Shown here: in pieces, positions 45,348 through 54,190 of the stretch
How the letters are laid out: the number at the start of each line of letters is the position of its first letter
Position numbering within the stretch: the first letter of the stretch is position 1
DNA from: Arthrobacter sp. cf158
GTDB taxonomy: Bacteria > Actinomycetota > Actinomycetes > Actinomycetales > Micrococcaceae
NCBI RefSeq assembly: GCF_900106835.1
Contig: NZ_FNNR01000001.1
Span: forward strand, 409,182 to 473,181
Length of the DNA stretch: 64,000 nucleotides
Reading direction: 5' to 3'
Notes under the pieces: generated by a model
Told to the model about the DNA's origin: nothing
The model's database searches: none
What the model saw: the letters and a program-made list of their open reading frames with translations, nothing else
Position numbers and translations under genes: made by a program

Positions 45348-48300
45348 ATGACTGACACTTTGCATGACCTGGAGGCTGCCTCCAGCACCGGGGAACGGCC
45401 AGCACTAGGGACTCCGGACGTGGGGGCGAAGGTGGCCGAGAACAGCGGCTTTCTGTCCGTAGCTGCCGGCGTGGTGGGTGTGGTCAGCTACGCGTGCTCA
45501 CTCCTTATGGCCAATATGTTGGGAACCGCGGATTACACACAGTTCGCGGCTGCGGCGATGCTTCTGGGTGTTGTTGGCATCGTGGCGTCCGCCCTGGTTC
45601 CCCTGCCGTTGTCCCACTTTGTGGCGGTTCACCCCGCGGGGTCGGATGGGCGCCGGGACGGCATGGCCTTCTCCGTTTTCCTCTCCTGCATCGCGGGCAT
45701 CGCAGCCGCAGCAACAACCGGGGCCTTGACGCTGGCCTTTTCGACGCCGCCACTGGCCGCCGCCGTAGCGACGGGCGCGCTGGCCATCTTCCTCATGGCG
45801 GCGCCGTCGGGCTGGCTGCAAGGTGAACTCCGCTTCACGTGGTACGCCATGACCACCATCGGCGAAGTGCTGTTGAGGTTGGGATTCAGCGTCCTGGTGA
45901 TTCTCCTTGCCTGGGGTGCTGTGGGGGCGATCCTCGGATTCGCCGTCGGCGCGCTGGCCCTGGTGGCGGTGCCTTGGTCCTTTTACCGCGATCTCCAGTG
46001 GCGTCCGGGAGTCCTTCGGCAGAGATGGCGGTGGGCGGAGACCAGCGACATCGCATCGGTCCTGTGCGTTGTCTCTGTTCTGGTGGGCGTTGATGTGGTG
46101 GTGGTGGCGTTCCTGGACGAGGGGCCCGCCGCTGCAGGATTTCAGGCTCTGGCCACCATTGCCAAGGGGCCGGTCTACGTTGCGGCCGGGACCGCGCTGG
46201 TAGCGTTTCCCCTGCTCCGCCGCCCTGGGGTCAATGTCCGCGAGGTACTTGGTGCCGCGTTCGCCTCGTTCAGCCAATTGGCGGTGGTGGCGTTCGCGAT
46301 CATTGCCACTGCCCCCCACCTTCTTGCTGGTGTCATCATTCCGGAGAAGTACCACGGTTCCCTGGAACTGCTGCCGTGGCTCGCGGCCGCCGGATTGGGC
46401 TACGCCGTACTGACCGTCCTCACCACCATCCTGCTCGCCCTGCGGGCCTACCGTCGCTGCCAGCTCGGCCTGGCGTGCGCTTGCCTTCTGGTGGTGGCGG
46501 GACTCTGGACCGGGTGGCAACTGGACGCAGTGAGCGGGCTGGCGGTGGGATCGGCCATCGGTGCAGTGGTTGCGGCGGCAGTGCTGATCCTCATTTCCTG
46601 GCCGGTCCTCGCCGCCGTCGGCCCGGCGAAGGGGGCCTACCGTTTCAGCGCAGGCACCTCCGTCCTGTTGCTGCTCCTTGCTGTGGCCGCGCAACTCCAG
46701 CCCGTCGCGTGGCTGGTCCTGGCCGCCATCAGCGGCATCGCGGTCCTGGCCCATCAACGCGGCTTGCTGCCGCGGACGCTCGGTTGGGGGACAGCACGAC
46801 GACGGTTCGGCGCGCCTGTGCGGTCTGCCGGACGGCGTTCGAAAGCCGCGGACCCTTCTTCCAACCGCCTGGCGATATCCATGGTTCGGGTGGTGTCCAG
46901 CCCTGTCTCGGCCTTTATCGCGGTGTCAGCGGCGGCGTTTGGCGTGCGGGCCATCGGCTTGGCGCGCGGTTTTGAGCTGTGGGTGGATGAGCTGCTGTAC
47001 GTCCGCCTGGGGGAGTCGCTCACCACAGGGCAAGTTCCCACGCTGCCGGATGGGCCGTTCTTCCTCCATCCGCCAGGCTTCTTCCTCCTGGAAGCCGGCA
47101 CCATCAAGCTGTTTGGCATCTCTGGTGACATCGTGGAGGTGGTCCTGCAGCTCCGCTGGCTCAATGCCGCGCTGGGGGCCATCACCGTCGGCCTGGGGTT
47201 CCTGTTGGTCAGGAAACTTGCCGGCACGACGGCGGCCTGGCTCGCCGCGGTGGTCCTGGCCTTTGAACCATTCATCCTGCGCAATAACAGCCACGCATTC
47301 CTGGAGACGTCGGCGATGGCCTTCGTGCTGGCCGGATTCCTCGTCCTGACGGGCACCCGGACACCGAACAGGCGGCTGCCAGCAGCACTGCGGCTCATTG
47401 CGGTGGGTCTCCTGCTGGGCTACGCAGTCCTCTGCAAAGATTTCTTTATCATCTGCACTGTCGGTCCGGTGGCGGTAGCCGTGATCTGGAAACGGACCCT
47501 GCCATGGCGGCAGGCCGCCGTCGTACTCATTGCAGCCGCGGTACCGTATGCCACCTACTTGGCCATAGCGGCCTCGCAGGCCCATCTACCCGACTGGATC
47601 GAGGCGAAGACCAGCGGAATACTGCGGGCTTCGGGTCTGGAAAAGAGCACCGGGTTCACCGCAGAAGGGTCACCGAACATCATGACCCGGTTGATCGAGC
47701 AGAGCGGCCACTTCGGCACAAGCTACCTGCTGCTGGCCCTGTGCCCGGTAGCCGGTGCCCTGCTGTGCTTCAGCCGGCGCGCAGACCGGAGGGTGATCGG
47801 GCTGGCCGGTTTCGCCTTGGGCGCTGCCGGTGCCTACAGCGCCGCGTTTGGCACCTTTGAAGAGCAATACGGCTACGGCGTCATGATTGCCGGCGTGTTG
47901 TGCTCCGTCCTGGTAGTAGTGGAGCTGAGGGAGAGGTTCAGCGAGCGATCCCGTAAGGGATTCCGTCAAGGCCGGACGTTCCTGGCCATCGCCAGCTTGT
48001 GCTTCGTCGCCTTGACCGTGGTGCTGGGCGCCCGGACGGCGTTTACGGTGGACGACGGATTTGTCCAAGTCAAGGACTGGGTCAAAAACAACCTCCCCCA
48101 GGAGGCCCGGGTGAGTGTCAGCAACAGCACCGGCGAGTTCGCGTTTGCCGACGATCCGCGATTTGGCGTGTGGCCTTCCGCGCCCCTGATGCAGGGGGCC
48201 GGGGCAAACTACATCCTGACCCAATCCCACCCAACCAGCCAAGGCTATGGCTACGCACAACCTGAGATGCTCACGTGGCTTAAGGAATACGCGACGCCTG

Positions 48301-48425
48301 TCTTCAGTGCTGAGGGGCCAACCAACGGTTCCACCACGCTATGGCTCGTAGCACCTGCCGAGCTCAGCATGGGTGCCGCCAACGGAACGGGAACTCCCTC
48401 CAAAACGTACGAGACAGAACGGTGA
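45348..48425 (+). CDS. Flippase-like (Wzx/MATE-type) domain fused to GT-C (PMT_2) glycosyltransferase
   Basis: A 1025-residue membrane protein made of two parts. Residues about 33-470 hold around 12 hydrophobic helices in the style of polysaccharide exporters/flippases (GFLSVAAGVVGVVSYACSLL at the start). A basic linker at 485-510 leads to a GT-C module with ELWVDELLYVRLGESL (D547, E548), FFLHPPGFFLLEAG and LRWLNAALGAITVGLGFLLV, like ArnT/PMT_2 enzymes. Its last 100 residues form a soluble domain. One polypeptide may therefore both flip a lipid-linked unit and add a sugar outside the membrane (inference). Its stop overlaps the next GTG start. Confidence 0.82.
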   Translation: MTDTLHDLEAASSTGERPALGTPDVGAKVAENSGFLSVAAGVVGVVSYACSLLMANMLGTADYTQFAAAAMLLGVVGIVASALVPLPLSHFVAVHPAGSDGRRDGMAFSVFLSCIAGIAAAATTGALTLAFSTPPLAAAVATGALAIFLMAAPSGWLQGELRFTWYAMTTIGEVLLRLGFSVLVILLAWGAVGAILGFAVGALALVAVPWSFYRDLQWRPGVLRQRWRWAETSDIASVLCVVSVLVGVDVVVVAFLDEGPAAAGFQALATIAKGPVYVAAGTALVAFPLLRRPGVNVREVLGAAFASFSQLAVVAFAIIATAPHLLAGVIIPEKYHGSLELLPWLAAAGLGYAVLTVLTTILLALRAYRRCQLGLACACLLVVAGLWTGWQLDAVSGLAVGSAIGAVVAAAVLILISWPVLAAVGPAKGAYRFSAGTSVLLLLLAVAAQLQPVAWLVLAAISGIAVLAHQRGLLPRTLGWGTARRRFGAPVRSAGRRSKAADPSSNRLAISMVRVVSSPVSAFIAVSAAAFGVRAIGLARGFELWVDELLYVRLGESLTTGQVPTLPDGPFFLHPPGFFLLEAGTIKLFGISGDIVEVVLQLRWLNAALGAITVGLGFLLVRKLAGTTAAWLAAVVLAFEPFILRNNSHAFLETSAMAFVLAGFLVLTGTRTPNRRLPAALRLIAVGLLLGYAVLCKDFFIICTVGPVAVAVIWKRTLPWRQAAVVLIAAAVPYATYLAIAASQAHLPDWIEAKTSGILRASGLEKSTGFTAEGSPNIMTRLIEQSGHFGTSYLLLALCPVAGALLCFSRRADRRVIGLAGFALGAAGAYSAAFGTFEEQYGYGVMIAGVLCSVLVVVELRERFSERSRKGFRQGRTFLAIASLCFVALTVVLGARTAFTVDDGFVQVKDWVKNNLPQEARVSVSNSTGEFAFADDPRFGVWPSAPLMQGAGANYILTQSHPTSQGYGYAQPEMLTWLKEYATPVFSAEGPTNGSTTLWLVAPAELSMGAANGTGTPSKTYETER

Positions 48426-49525
48426 ACCCCTTGAGAATATTGCACCTGGGTTTCGAGGATCCCCGTATGCCCGGCGCCGGTGGGGGATCGGTGCGGACCC
48501 ACGAGACCAATCGCCGCCTGGCCGCCAGCGGTTTCAGGGTCACCGTGCTGACCACACGGTATCCGGGCTGGCAGGAAAGGATTCAGGATGGGGTTCACTA
48601 CGTACCCGTTGGCTTCGGAGAGGGCCGTACGCGCTTGACCCGGTTGTTGGGATACGTGGTCCGGTTGCCCTTCGAAGCCCGCAAGCGCCGGGCGGCAACC
48701 GATCTGGTGGTGGAGGACTTCTTCGCCCCCTTCTCCACCATGGCCGCGCCGTTATGGACCACTAAACCCACCCTTGGCGTAGTGCAGTGGTTGCATGCCC
48801 GTGACAAGGCGCGGCAATACAAGCTGCCTCTGCACTGGATGGAACGCTTTGGAGTGCGGCGTCACCGGCGGGCAATCGCGGTCTCGCAGGGAATTTCGGA
48901 TCGCCTGACAGCCCTGAACCCGGACCTCCACGTGGACGTGATCGGTAACGGGGTGGATCCTGCCGCATGGAAACCTGCGCCAACGGTTGGCCGGGACATC
49001 CTTTGCCTCGGACGGCTCGAGTTCACAGGCAAAGGACTCGATCTCCTACTGGAGGCTTGGGCCCAATGCTGCGGGCTCATCGACGGCCGGCTGCTGATTG
49101 CCGGAACGGGCCCTGATGAGGCCCGGTTGCGGGCAGCCATTGACGAGGCTGGGCTTTCCAGCTCGGTACGCCTGGTGGGCTGGCTTTCCGGGGATGCAAA
49201 GTTCAATGCCCTGCGTGATGCGCGGTTGGTGGTGGTTCCTTCCCGGCAGGAGACCTTCGGTTTGGTCGCCATAGAGGCACTGGCTGTCGGGACGCCAGTG
49301 ATTGCTTTCGACATTCCCTGCTTGCGGGAGATTGTGCCACGAGGTGCGGGATGGCTGGTTGACGCGTTCGACGTCGGCGCCCTCGCCAAGGCGCTCGCAG
49401 AGCGCTACTCGCAGGATGGACTTGACGTAGCAGGCCAGCAGGGGCGGGCCTTTGCCGCCGGCTACGACTGGGACCGGCTGGCTGCTCTCCAGGGCGAGGC
49501 TTACCGTGCAGCAGAGAGGAGGTAG
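48422..49525 (+). CDS. GT4 glycosyltransferase
   Basis: A 367-residue family 4 glycosyltransferase. RILHLGFEDPRMPGAGGGSV is the N-terminal acceptor-side loop, ILCLGRLEFTGKGLDLLLEA marks the donor domain, and VVPSRQETFGLVAIEALAVG holds the catalytic-site glutamates. The GTG at 48422 (GTGA overlap with the previous stop) is chosen. The frame is open 81 nt further upstream, but that would run into the fused flippase gene. It probably adds a sugar to the lipid-linked glycan on the cytoplasmic side. Confidence 0.87.
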   Translation: MNPLRILHLGFEDPRMPGAGGGSVRTHETNRRLAASGFRVTVLTTRYPGWQERIQDGVHYVPVGFGEGRTRLTRLLGYVVRLPFEARKRRAATDLVVEDFFAPFSTMAAPLWTTKPTLGVVQWLHARDKARQYKLPLHWMERFGVRRHRRAIAVSQGISDRLTALNPDLHVDVIGNGVDPAAWKPAPTVGRDILCLGRLEFTGKGLDLLLEAWAQCCGLIDGRLLIAGTGPDEARLRAAIDEAGLSSSVRLVGWLSGDAKFNALRDARLVVVPSRQETFGLVAIEALAVGTPVIAFDIPCLREIVPRGAGWLVDAFDVGALAKALAERYSQDGLDVAGQQGRAFAAGYDWDRLAALQGEAYRAAERR

Positions 49526-49529
49526 GGCC

Positions 49530-50345
49530 TTGGTTCATCAATCCAGAATCGATCGATCCCTGGCGGGAAATGCGCCGTGGCTGTTCCTCTCGCCGCACTT
49601 GGACGACGCCGTCCTGTCCTGCGGAGCTCTGATCGAAGCGCAGGCCCAGGGGCGTGAGGTGATCGTTGCAACCCTTTTCACAGAGGCCTCGGATGGGCCC
49701 CACACCAGGGCCGCACGGTCCTTCATGAGCCAATGCGCTGTCAAGGATGCCGGGGAGCTGTTTGATGCCCGCAAGGCGGAGGACAAGGCAGTCCTTGAGG
49801 ATATGGGCGTCCAATCGATACACCTCGGTGCCGTTGATGCGCTGTTCCGTCAACGCCGGGCGCCCAAGCTGGGCAGCGAAGCGTGGAACAGGCTTCTTCC
49901 GGAAATGACCCACCGTTACCCCACGTACAGGTTCGACATCGCAATGGGTCGGATTGCCAGGGGTGACCGTTCACTGATTGGCCAGCTCCGCAACGACGTG
50001 GCAGCACTGTTGGCGTTGACCGGTGCGGAACTGTTGTTCTGCCCGGTGGGTGTGGGCAAACACGTGGATCATCTCATCACGCGTGAGGCCGGCTTGGGTC
50101 ATCCGGATCACGTGGTGCTCTACTCGGACTTCCCCTACAACCTCGACCATGAACCGGACGCGTCCCGTTTGGCGCGCTGGGGCTATGTACCGTGGACTTG
50201 GGACCACGGCCTCATCGCCAAACCACCGCGGATACGTCAATACACCACCCAGGCGGATGCGCTTTTTCCGTCAGGCCACATCCCTGTGACAGCAGAAACG
50301 TACTTCGTTCCTGCTGACCAGTATCCGGCAGCGCGCAGTTCCTAG
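49530..50345 (+). CDS. PIG-L family deacetylase
   Basis: A 271-residue zinc-dependent LmbE-like deacetylase. LFLSPHLDDAVLSCGALIEA carries the His-Pro-His-Leu-Asp-Asp metal site, GVGKHVDHLITRE holds the third metal His, and LYSDFPYNLDHE is the usual tail motif. It probably removes N-acetyl groups from a sugar of the cluster's glycan or its precursor (inference). The TTG at 49530 is chosen because AGGAGG lies upstream; the longer frame overlaps the GT4 gene. The stop overlaps that of the convergent beta-helix gene by 4 nt. Confidence 0.87.
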   Translation: MVHQSRIDRSLAGNAPWLFLSPHLDDAVLSCGALIEAQAQGREVIVATLFTEASDGPHTRAARSFMSQCAVKDAGELFDARKAEDKAVLEDMGVQSIHLGAVDALFRQRRAPKLGSEAWNRLLPEMTHRYPTYRFDIAMGRIARGDRSLIGQLRNDVAALLALTGAELLFCPVGVGKHVDHLITREAGLGHPDHVVLYSDFPYNLDHEPDASRLARWGYVPWTWDHGLIAKPPRIRQYTTQADALFPSGHIPVTAETYFVPADQYPAARSS

Positions 50346-51445
50346 CAGCCGTCCCTGTTGTTGGACACCACGTTGCCCGGGGCATCTCCCAGCGTCATTG
50401 CCCCGCTCTGGCAAATGACGTTGTCGGTCACGGTGATGTTCTTGAGCTCGCCTTGGAAGTTCAGCCACGGGCCTGGTGTATCGGTGAAGGAGTTGTTCTT
50501 CACCACGACGTCGTGAACAGCCGCTGTGCCGTCGTAGTACCCAATTTTGACTCCGTTGGGGGAGCCCCAGAACCGGTTGTCCTCTACGGCAATGTTGTAG
50601 ATCTCATGCGTTCCGACGGCCAGCTGCATCGCGGAACCGTGGGACCCGCCGCGGACTTTGTTGTTCCGGTAGATCACGTCGTAGACCGGCGAACCGATGG
50701 TTTGTGCCACGAGGCCGTCGTCGCCGTCGTCTCCTTGGCGTTGATCCACAGTGTTGCCTTCCACCATGCCGCCGTGTGAGTCGGTGATGTGGATGCCGTC
50801 CAGTTGGTCGTACTTGCCGCTGCTGGTTACCAACGTGTCATTGTTACGGACGCAGAAGTTACTGCTGCCCACCACGGCGATGGAGTAGGTAAAGGGATTC
50901 CGGGTGCGGACGTCTTCCACCAACGCATTGGTGCTGTGCCGGACATCGATCAGGTATTCGGTCAGGCGCCCCGTGGCGTTGCCGTTCAACTCGTCGCCGC
51001 TTTGGTCCGCCGTGAGGTGGGAAATGGTGACGTTCTGCGCGCCGTTGGTGGTGATCAGAGGATGCCCTCCGAAGGGGCCTTTGGTGTCCAGGAACCCCGG
51101 ACCGGCCTTCAGAACGGTGGCTGCGCCGGTTCCTTTGAGCGCAACATTGCTCTTGAGGATCAGGGGGCCGCCCAAAACGAGGGTGCCCTGGGGCAGTTCG
51201 ACGATGCCCCCACCGTCCTGGGAGGCGGCGTCAATCAATTGCTGCAGCGCCTTGGACGTATCCTCGGGGTCCAAGTAGCCCTTGATGGTGAACGCCCTGG
51301 CTTCCGTGGCTTGGCTGCCGGGAGCACTGCAGTACGTTGGGTTCGCGTCGACGGCGCCGGGTTTAGCCGCGACGACGGCCACGCCGACGCCTGCCGCGGC
51401 CAGTGCCACAACCAGTAACGCAACCTTGGGGACCGCCGATTTCAT
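50342..51445 (-). CDS. Secreted right-handed parallel beta-helix protein
   Basis: A 367-residue exported protein. The signal peptide MKSAVPKVALLVVALAAAGV continues to about residue 27. The mature part begins with a short pectate-lyase-like lead and then beta-helix turns such as ITTNGAQNVTISHLTADQSG, FCVRNNDTLVTSSGKYD and GGMVEGNTVDQRQGDDGDDG. The fold is that of pectate-lyase and glycan-depolymerase families. Placed tail to tail with the glycan cluster, it may modify or degrade that glycan (inference). No catalytic residues can be assigned with confidence. Confidence 0.8.
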   Translation of the reverse strand: MKSAVPKVALLVVALAAAGVGVAVVAAKPGAVDANPTYCSAPGSQATEARAFTIKGYLDPEDTSKALQQLIDAASQDGGGIVELPQGTLVLGGPLILKSNVALKGTGAATVLKAGPGFLDTKGPFGGHPLITTNGAQNVTISHLTADQSGDELNGNATGRLTEYLIDVRHSTNALVEDVRTRNPFTYSIAVVGSSNFCVRNNDTLVTSSGKYDQLDGIHITDSHGGMVEGNTVDQRQGDDGDDGLVAQTIGSPVYDVIYRNNKVRGGSHGSAMQLAVGTHEIYNIAVEDNRFWGSPNGVKIGYYDGTAAVHDVVVKNNSFTDTPGPWLNFQGELKNITVTDNVICQSGAMTLGDAPGNVVSNNRDGC

Positions 51446-51481
51446 GGCAACACCCTATCCTGCGGGGGTTACCGGCGGGTT

Positions 51482-51510
51482 AAAAAGAAGCGGCCCAGGC
51501 TGGCAGCCTG
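51482..51510 (-). terminator. Possible terminator after the small membrane protein gene
   Basis: On the minus strand CAGGCT-GCC-AGCCTG is followed within 15 nt by CTTTTT, about 25 nt past the gene's stop. The T-run is somewhat distant from the stem. Confidence 0.35.
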
Positions 51511-51535
51511 AACCGTTTCCTGACATATGAAGGAT

Positions 51536-51763
51536 TTAGCTTTCGCCAGCAGAGTCAGAGCGGCCAAGGATGGTCTGCGGAATCCAGAAAGCCAAGGCAA
51601 AGAGGCCCAGGCAAACGGCCATCGGCCACGGGTTTTCCAGGCTGAGGAAGGACAGCGAGTAGATGGCGCCCAGGAAGAGCACAATCATGACCACGAACAG
51701 GACAATGCTTGTGCCGAGGTTGTTCTCTCGTTCAATGGGGGCACTTGTGGCGTTCTTGGACAT
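51536..51763 (-). CDS. Small two-helix membrane protein of unknown function
   Basis: A 75-residue protein with two hydrophobic segments, TSIVLFVVMIVLFLGAIYSL and PMAVCLGLFALAFWIP. A short polar N-terminus precedes them and a GRSDSAGES tail follows. GAGGAGG-like sequence precedes the ATG. I do not recognise the family. It lies about 50 nt after the deoC stop, so it may be co-transcribed. Confidence 0.65.
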   Translation of the reverse strand: MSKNATSAPIERENNLGTSIVLFVVMIVLFLGAIYSLSFLSLENPWPMAVCLGLFALAFWIPQTILGRSDSAGES

Positions 51764-51816
51764 TCATTCCTCCTCGGCCCCGCAGGGCTCAAAAATCCTT
51801 GGCGATTGCGGAAGCC

Positions 51817-52509
51817 TCAGTAAGCAGATGAACCTTGTTCACCCTTGACGATGGCAATTCCGGAACTCGCTCCGATACGTGTTGCACCAGCAGCAATCAT
51901 AGCCTGTGCGTCAGCCAGGGAGCGCACTCCGCCCGAGGCTTTCACGCCCACGTCCGGTCCCACGGTCTTCCGCATCAAGGCAACGTCCTCAACCGTGGCG
52001 CCCCCACCGTTGAATCCGGTGGAGGTCTTGACGAAGTCCGCTCCTGCTTCTACGGCTGCTTCGCAGGCGATGACCTTCTGCTCATCGCTCAGCATGGACG
52101 TCTCGATGATGACTTTCAGGATGGCCTCACCCGTGTGGACGGTGTCGGCCACGGCCTTGATGTCGTCCACCAACGCGCCCTTGTCGTTGGCGCGGGCCGC
52201 TGCCATGTTGATCACCATGTCGATTTCATCGGCACCGTCGAGCACGGCGCCGCGAGCCTCGAAGGCCTTGACGTCGCTGGGCGTGGCACCCAGGGGGAAG
52301 CCGATGACCGAGCAGGTCAACACGCCGGAGCCTTTGAGGGCCTTGGTGACGGTTTTGACCCAGATCGGGTTCACGCACACTGACTTGAATTTATACTCGA
52401 CGGCTTCAGCGCACACCTTGAGGACATCGGCCTCGCTGGCCTCCGGCTTCAACAGCGTGTGGTCGATGTAGGAGGCGATATTCGCAGGAGCTCCGGCTTG
52501 GTTGCTCAT
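51817..52509 (-). CDS. deoC: Deoxyribose-phosphate aldolase
   Basis: A 230-residue TIM-barrel class I aldolase that splits deoxyribose-5-phosphate into acetaldehyde and glyceraldehyde-3-phosphate in nucleoside catabolism. [35 protein letters not shown] (Asp97), the Schiff-base Lys161 in [16 protein letters not shown], and [18 protein letters not shown] (third catalytic Lys) are all present. The length is typical of bacterial DeoC. The start ATG at 52509 is preceded by GGA-rich sequence. Confidence 0.95.
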   Translation of the reverse strand: MSNQAGAPANIASYIDHTLLKPEASEADVLKVCAEAVEYKFKSVCVNPIWVKTVTKALKGSGVLTCSVIGFPLGATPSDVKAFEARGAVLDGADEIDMVINMAAARANDKGALVDDIKAVADTVHTGEAILKVIIETSMLSDEQKVIACEAAVEAGADFVKTSTGFNGGGATVEDVALMRKTVGPDVGVKASGGVRSLADAQAMIAAGATRIGASSGIAIVKGEQGSSAY

Positions 52510-52669
52510 GGGGTCCTTCCGTGCAGGGCGTGGCCGGCCTGGGTGGCCGCAGGGTTGTCACTGCCCGTCAAAGGACCATCTTGCCACATGGGACGAGGGC
52601 TGTTGGGGGTTGTCCACATAGGTCGATTCGGGCCTTATGAGGCCTACTGCGGGCTGGAACAGTTGGGGT

Positions 52670-54169
52670 ATGGAGCAGATTCGGGCGGGGCAAGCGGTCA
52701 CTGCGGTCGCGGCAGCCCCGGTGGTTGCCGGGGCTTCGGTGCGGGATGTCCTGGCGCTCCTGGGTGCCGTCCGTCTCGGTACCGTCAGCGGAGAACTGAT
52801 CGATCAGCTCCGAGGTTTGGAGGATCTGAAGTCGGCCATTACGGGTTTGCAGGCGCGGATAGCTGTGGCCTTCGATCTCGCGCAACGGCAGGAACACGCT
52901 GCGGCGGGTGTGCCTGTGTCTGAGCGCGGCCAGGGGGTAGGTGCTCAGGTGGCGTTGGCGCGGAGGGAGTCCCCTCACCGTGGCTTCCGGCTGTTGGGAT
53001 TGGCGAAAGCGTTGGTGGTGGAGATGCCCCGCACCCTGGCCGCCCTGGAATCGGGCCAGCTCAACGAGTGGCGCGCCACGCTGCTGGTGAAAGAGACGGC
53101 GTGTTTGTCTGTGGAGGACCGGTGCGCGGTGGATGAAGAACTCGCCCCCGACACCGGAACGTTCGAGGGCAAAGGCGACCGGTCCATCATCGCGGCCGTG
53201 AAAGCTGCCGCGTACCGGCGCGACCCACGCTCCGTCGCGCAGCGGGCGAGCCATGCCGCGAGCGAACGCACCGTCAGTCTGCGCCCGGCACCGGACACCA
53301 TGACCTACCTCACGGCACTGCTGCCCGTCGCCCAAGGCGTGGCCGCGTATGCTGCGCTCATCCGGGCCGCCGACACCGCCCGCTCCACCGGCGATCCCTG
53401 AACCCGTGGGCAGGTCATGGCCGACACCCTCATCGAACGCGCCATCGGTACACCCGGCGGGATCGCCGGGATCAACCTGGACCTCGTCATGACCGACCGG
53501 ACCTTGTTTCAGGGCGACAGTGAACCAGCCCGCCTCAAAGGCTACGGAATCGTCCCCGCCGAATGGGCCAGAACACTCCTCTGCGCCGGCAACCAGACCC
53601 CAAACAGGCAGGAGCGTGCGGGAGTGCAGGAACCAAGGCTTGGGTTTCAAGCCACGGGTGCGCAGGAACCAAGGCTGGGGCTTCAAGCCACGGGTGCGCA
53701 GGATGATGAGTTCACCGTGTGGCTGCGCCGGCTCTACACAGCACCCGGAACGGGCGAGCTGCTGAGCATGGACTCCAAAGCCCGGCTCTTCCCACCACGA
53801 CTCAGACGCTTCATTGAAACCCGGGACGATACCTGCCGCACCCCGTACTGCGACGCGCCCATCCGCCACATCGACCACATCATCCCCTGGCACACAGGCG
53901 GGGTTACCACCCTGACCAACGGCGCCGGCCTCTGCGAAGCCTGCAACCACAGCAAAGAAAACCCCGGCTGGACCACCAAAACCAAGACCATGCCCGGTGG
54001 CAGGCACACCCTCGAAATCCGCACACCCACCGGCCATAGCTACATATCCAAAGCCCCACCTTTGCCGGGGCACCCTCCGGCGGTTGGGCCAGCAAAGCCG
54101 CTTGGTCCGTCGAGGGCGGTTGGTCCACTGAAGGCTAAAGCGTCCTCAACATTTTCAAACCGAGCATGA
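52670..54169 (+). pseudogene. DUF222/HNH endonuclease gene interrupted by an in-frame TGA
   Basis: The first part (52670-53401) encodes the DUF222 domain and stops after RAADTARSTGDP at a TGA. Reading on in the same frame gives [14 protein letters not shown] and then an HNH endonuclease domain with [20 protein letters not shown] and [10 protein letters not shown], to 54169. Intact actinobacterial homologues run straight through this point, commonly with Arg, so CGA to TGA is the simplest explanation. Two 36-nt in-frame repeats (53627-53698, unit [12 protein letters not shown]) sit between the domains. A second start at 53417 might still give an HNH-only protein. Confidence 0.8.
53627..53698 (+). 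repeat. Two-copy 36-nt in-frame repeat in the HNH pseudogene
   Basis: Two adjacent 36-nt units (53627-53662 and 53663-53698) differ at only two positions and encode [12 protein letters not shown] and [12 protein letters not shown]. They look like a recent duplication. Confidence 0.9.
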
Positions 54170-54190
54170 CGAGTCCTTGCAGCTGCCTGG

